From the NCBI GenBank assembly GCA_937925695.1, contig CALAMD010000086.1, positions 1 through 5,555 of the forward strand: a DNA stretch of 5,555 bases. Direction: 5' to 3'. Positions 5,285 through 5,555 of this stretch are shown one piece after another. The translations under genes and the position numbers were made by a program. Source of the DNA: an uncultured Bacillaceae bacterium (lineage in GTDB: Bacteria > Bacillota > Bacilli > Bacillales > Amphibacillaceae). Each line of letters opens with the position of its first letter. The stretch's first letter is position 1. The notes under the pieces are model-generated. The model saw nothing but the letters and a program-made list of their open reading frames with translations, was not told the DNA's origin and did not search any database.

Positions 5285-5316
5285 AAAAGAACCCACGTTA
5301 CTTACTAACGAGGGTT
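5285..5316 (-). terminator. Terminator at the 3' end of spoIID
   Basis: On the minus strand AACCC-T-CGTTA pairs with TAACG-T-GGGTT (5306-5316 with 5290-5300) around a 5-nt loop, with one T-T mismatch. C and four T follow (A run 5285-5288). The hairpin overlaps the end of spoIID, and the TAA stop (5298-5300) lies in its 3' arm. The short T run makes it a moderate terminator. Confidence 0.7.
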
Positions 5317-5555
5317 GGGGCTATTTCATTTACTGAACTGATTTCGATATTTTGATAGTAGTGTTTAATAATCTCATCATAAGTTTTACCTTCTTTCGCC
5401 ATCCCATTTGCACCGTACTGGCTCATCCCAACTCCGTGACCATAACCTTTAGTTGTAAAAACGAGGTGATCATGATTTTGCTTGATGGTAAAATCGTTTG
5501 ATTTTAACGCTAGTTTTTCCCTAATATCTCTGCCAGAAAATGAGTGGTCGCCAAT
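5298..5555 (-). CDS. spoIID: Stage II sporulation protein SpoIID, C-terminal part (cut by window edge)
   Basis: The last 85 codons of spoIID are present and in frame from the window edge; the start and catalytic region lie beyond it. SpoIID is a lytic transglycosylase that works with SpoIIM and SpoIIP in the mother cell to thin septal peptidoglycan and drive engulfment. The visible part begins IGDHSFSGRDIREKLALKSN, followed by the family hallmark FTTKGYGHGVGMSQYGANGM (33-52 of the fragment). Then comes AKEGKTYDEIIKHYYQNIEI, typical of the SpoIID/LytB C-terminal domain. The mature end (VNEIAPTLVSK) is variable. The full SpoIID motif context and the adjacent spoIIQ favour SpoIID over a LytB paralogue. 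In B. subtilis it is a sigma-E gene repressed by SpoIIID; its promoter is outside the window. Confidence 0.93.
   Translation of the reverse strand: MGDHSFSGRDIREKLALKSNDFTIKQNHDHLVFTTKGYGHGVGMSQYGANGMAKEGKTYDEIIKHYYQNIEISSVNEIAPTLVSK

Noticed and set aside
1..5555. CRISPR arrays, tRNA or rRNA genes, defence systems, riboswitches
   Set aside because: No regularly spaced repeats, tRNA cloverleaf, rRNA-like stretch or recognisable riboswitch core was seen on either strand.

Overview
The window comes from a low-GC, endospore-forming, flagellated Firmicute of the family Bacillaceae. This rests on recognisable spoIID, spoIIQ, spoIIID, mbl, flhO and flhP homologues together with strong Shine-Dalgarno (SD) sequences. 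A relative of Oceanobacillus, Gracilibacillus or Amphibacillus is plausible from the tight spoIID-spoIIQ-spoIIID-mbl-flhO-flhP order and the acidic SpoIIQ tail, but that placement is inference. Every recognised gene lies on the minus strand, so transcription runs from high to low coordinates.

In transcription order, the window opens inside spoIID (5298-5555, last 85 codons), which ends in a hairpin terminator. Next is spoIIQ (4371-5165) with a good sigma-F-type promoter immediately upstream and a strong 12-bp terminator downstream. A gap of about 450 bp follows, holding that terminator, a possible sigma-E-type promoter and two small upstream reading frames. The second small frame stops inside the SD of spoIIID (3641-3922, GTG start), and spoIIID ends in its own terminator. 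A 310-bp leader region with candidate sigma-A promoters precedes mbl (2329-3330). Then come flhO (1496-2299), flhP (647-1477) and a small EpuA-family membrane protein gene (199-537), ending in a terminator at 127-166. The leftmost 126 bp hold no recognisable gene and may be the end of an insertion sequence.

Functionally, the right half is an engulfment and mother-cell programme. SpoIID is a septal peptidoglycan hydrolase, SpoIIQ is the forespore half of the SpoIIIAH-SpoIIQ channel or zipper, and SpoIIID is the sigma-E-era DNA-binding regulator. The left half is a vegetative cell-shape and motility block: the MreB-like actin homologue Mbl and two rod/hook-type flagellar proteins. Terminators separate the sporulation units from each other and from the mbl block, whereas mbl-flhO-flhP are spaced like an operon (29 and 18 nt).

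No novel defence, mobile or biosynthetic system is evident. The most interesting non-genic signal is the spoIIID leader, whose small ORFs resemble in concept the usd leader ORF that controls spoIIID translation in Bacillus subtilis. Two starts need correction relative to the longest open frames: mbl starts at 3330 (333 aa) and spoIIID at the GTG at 3922 (93 aa).
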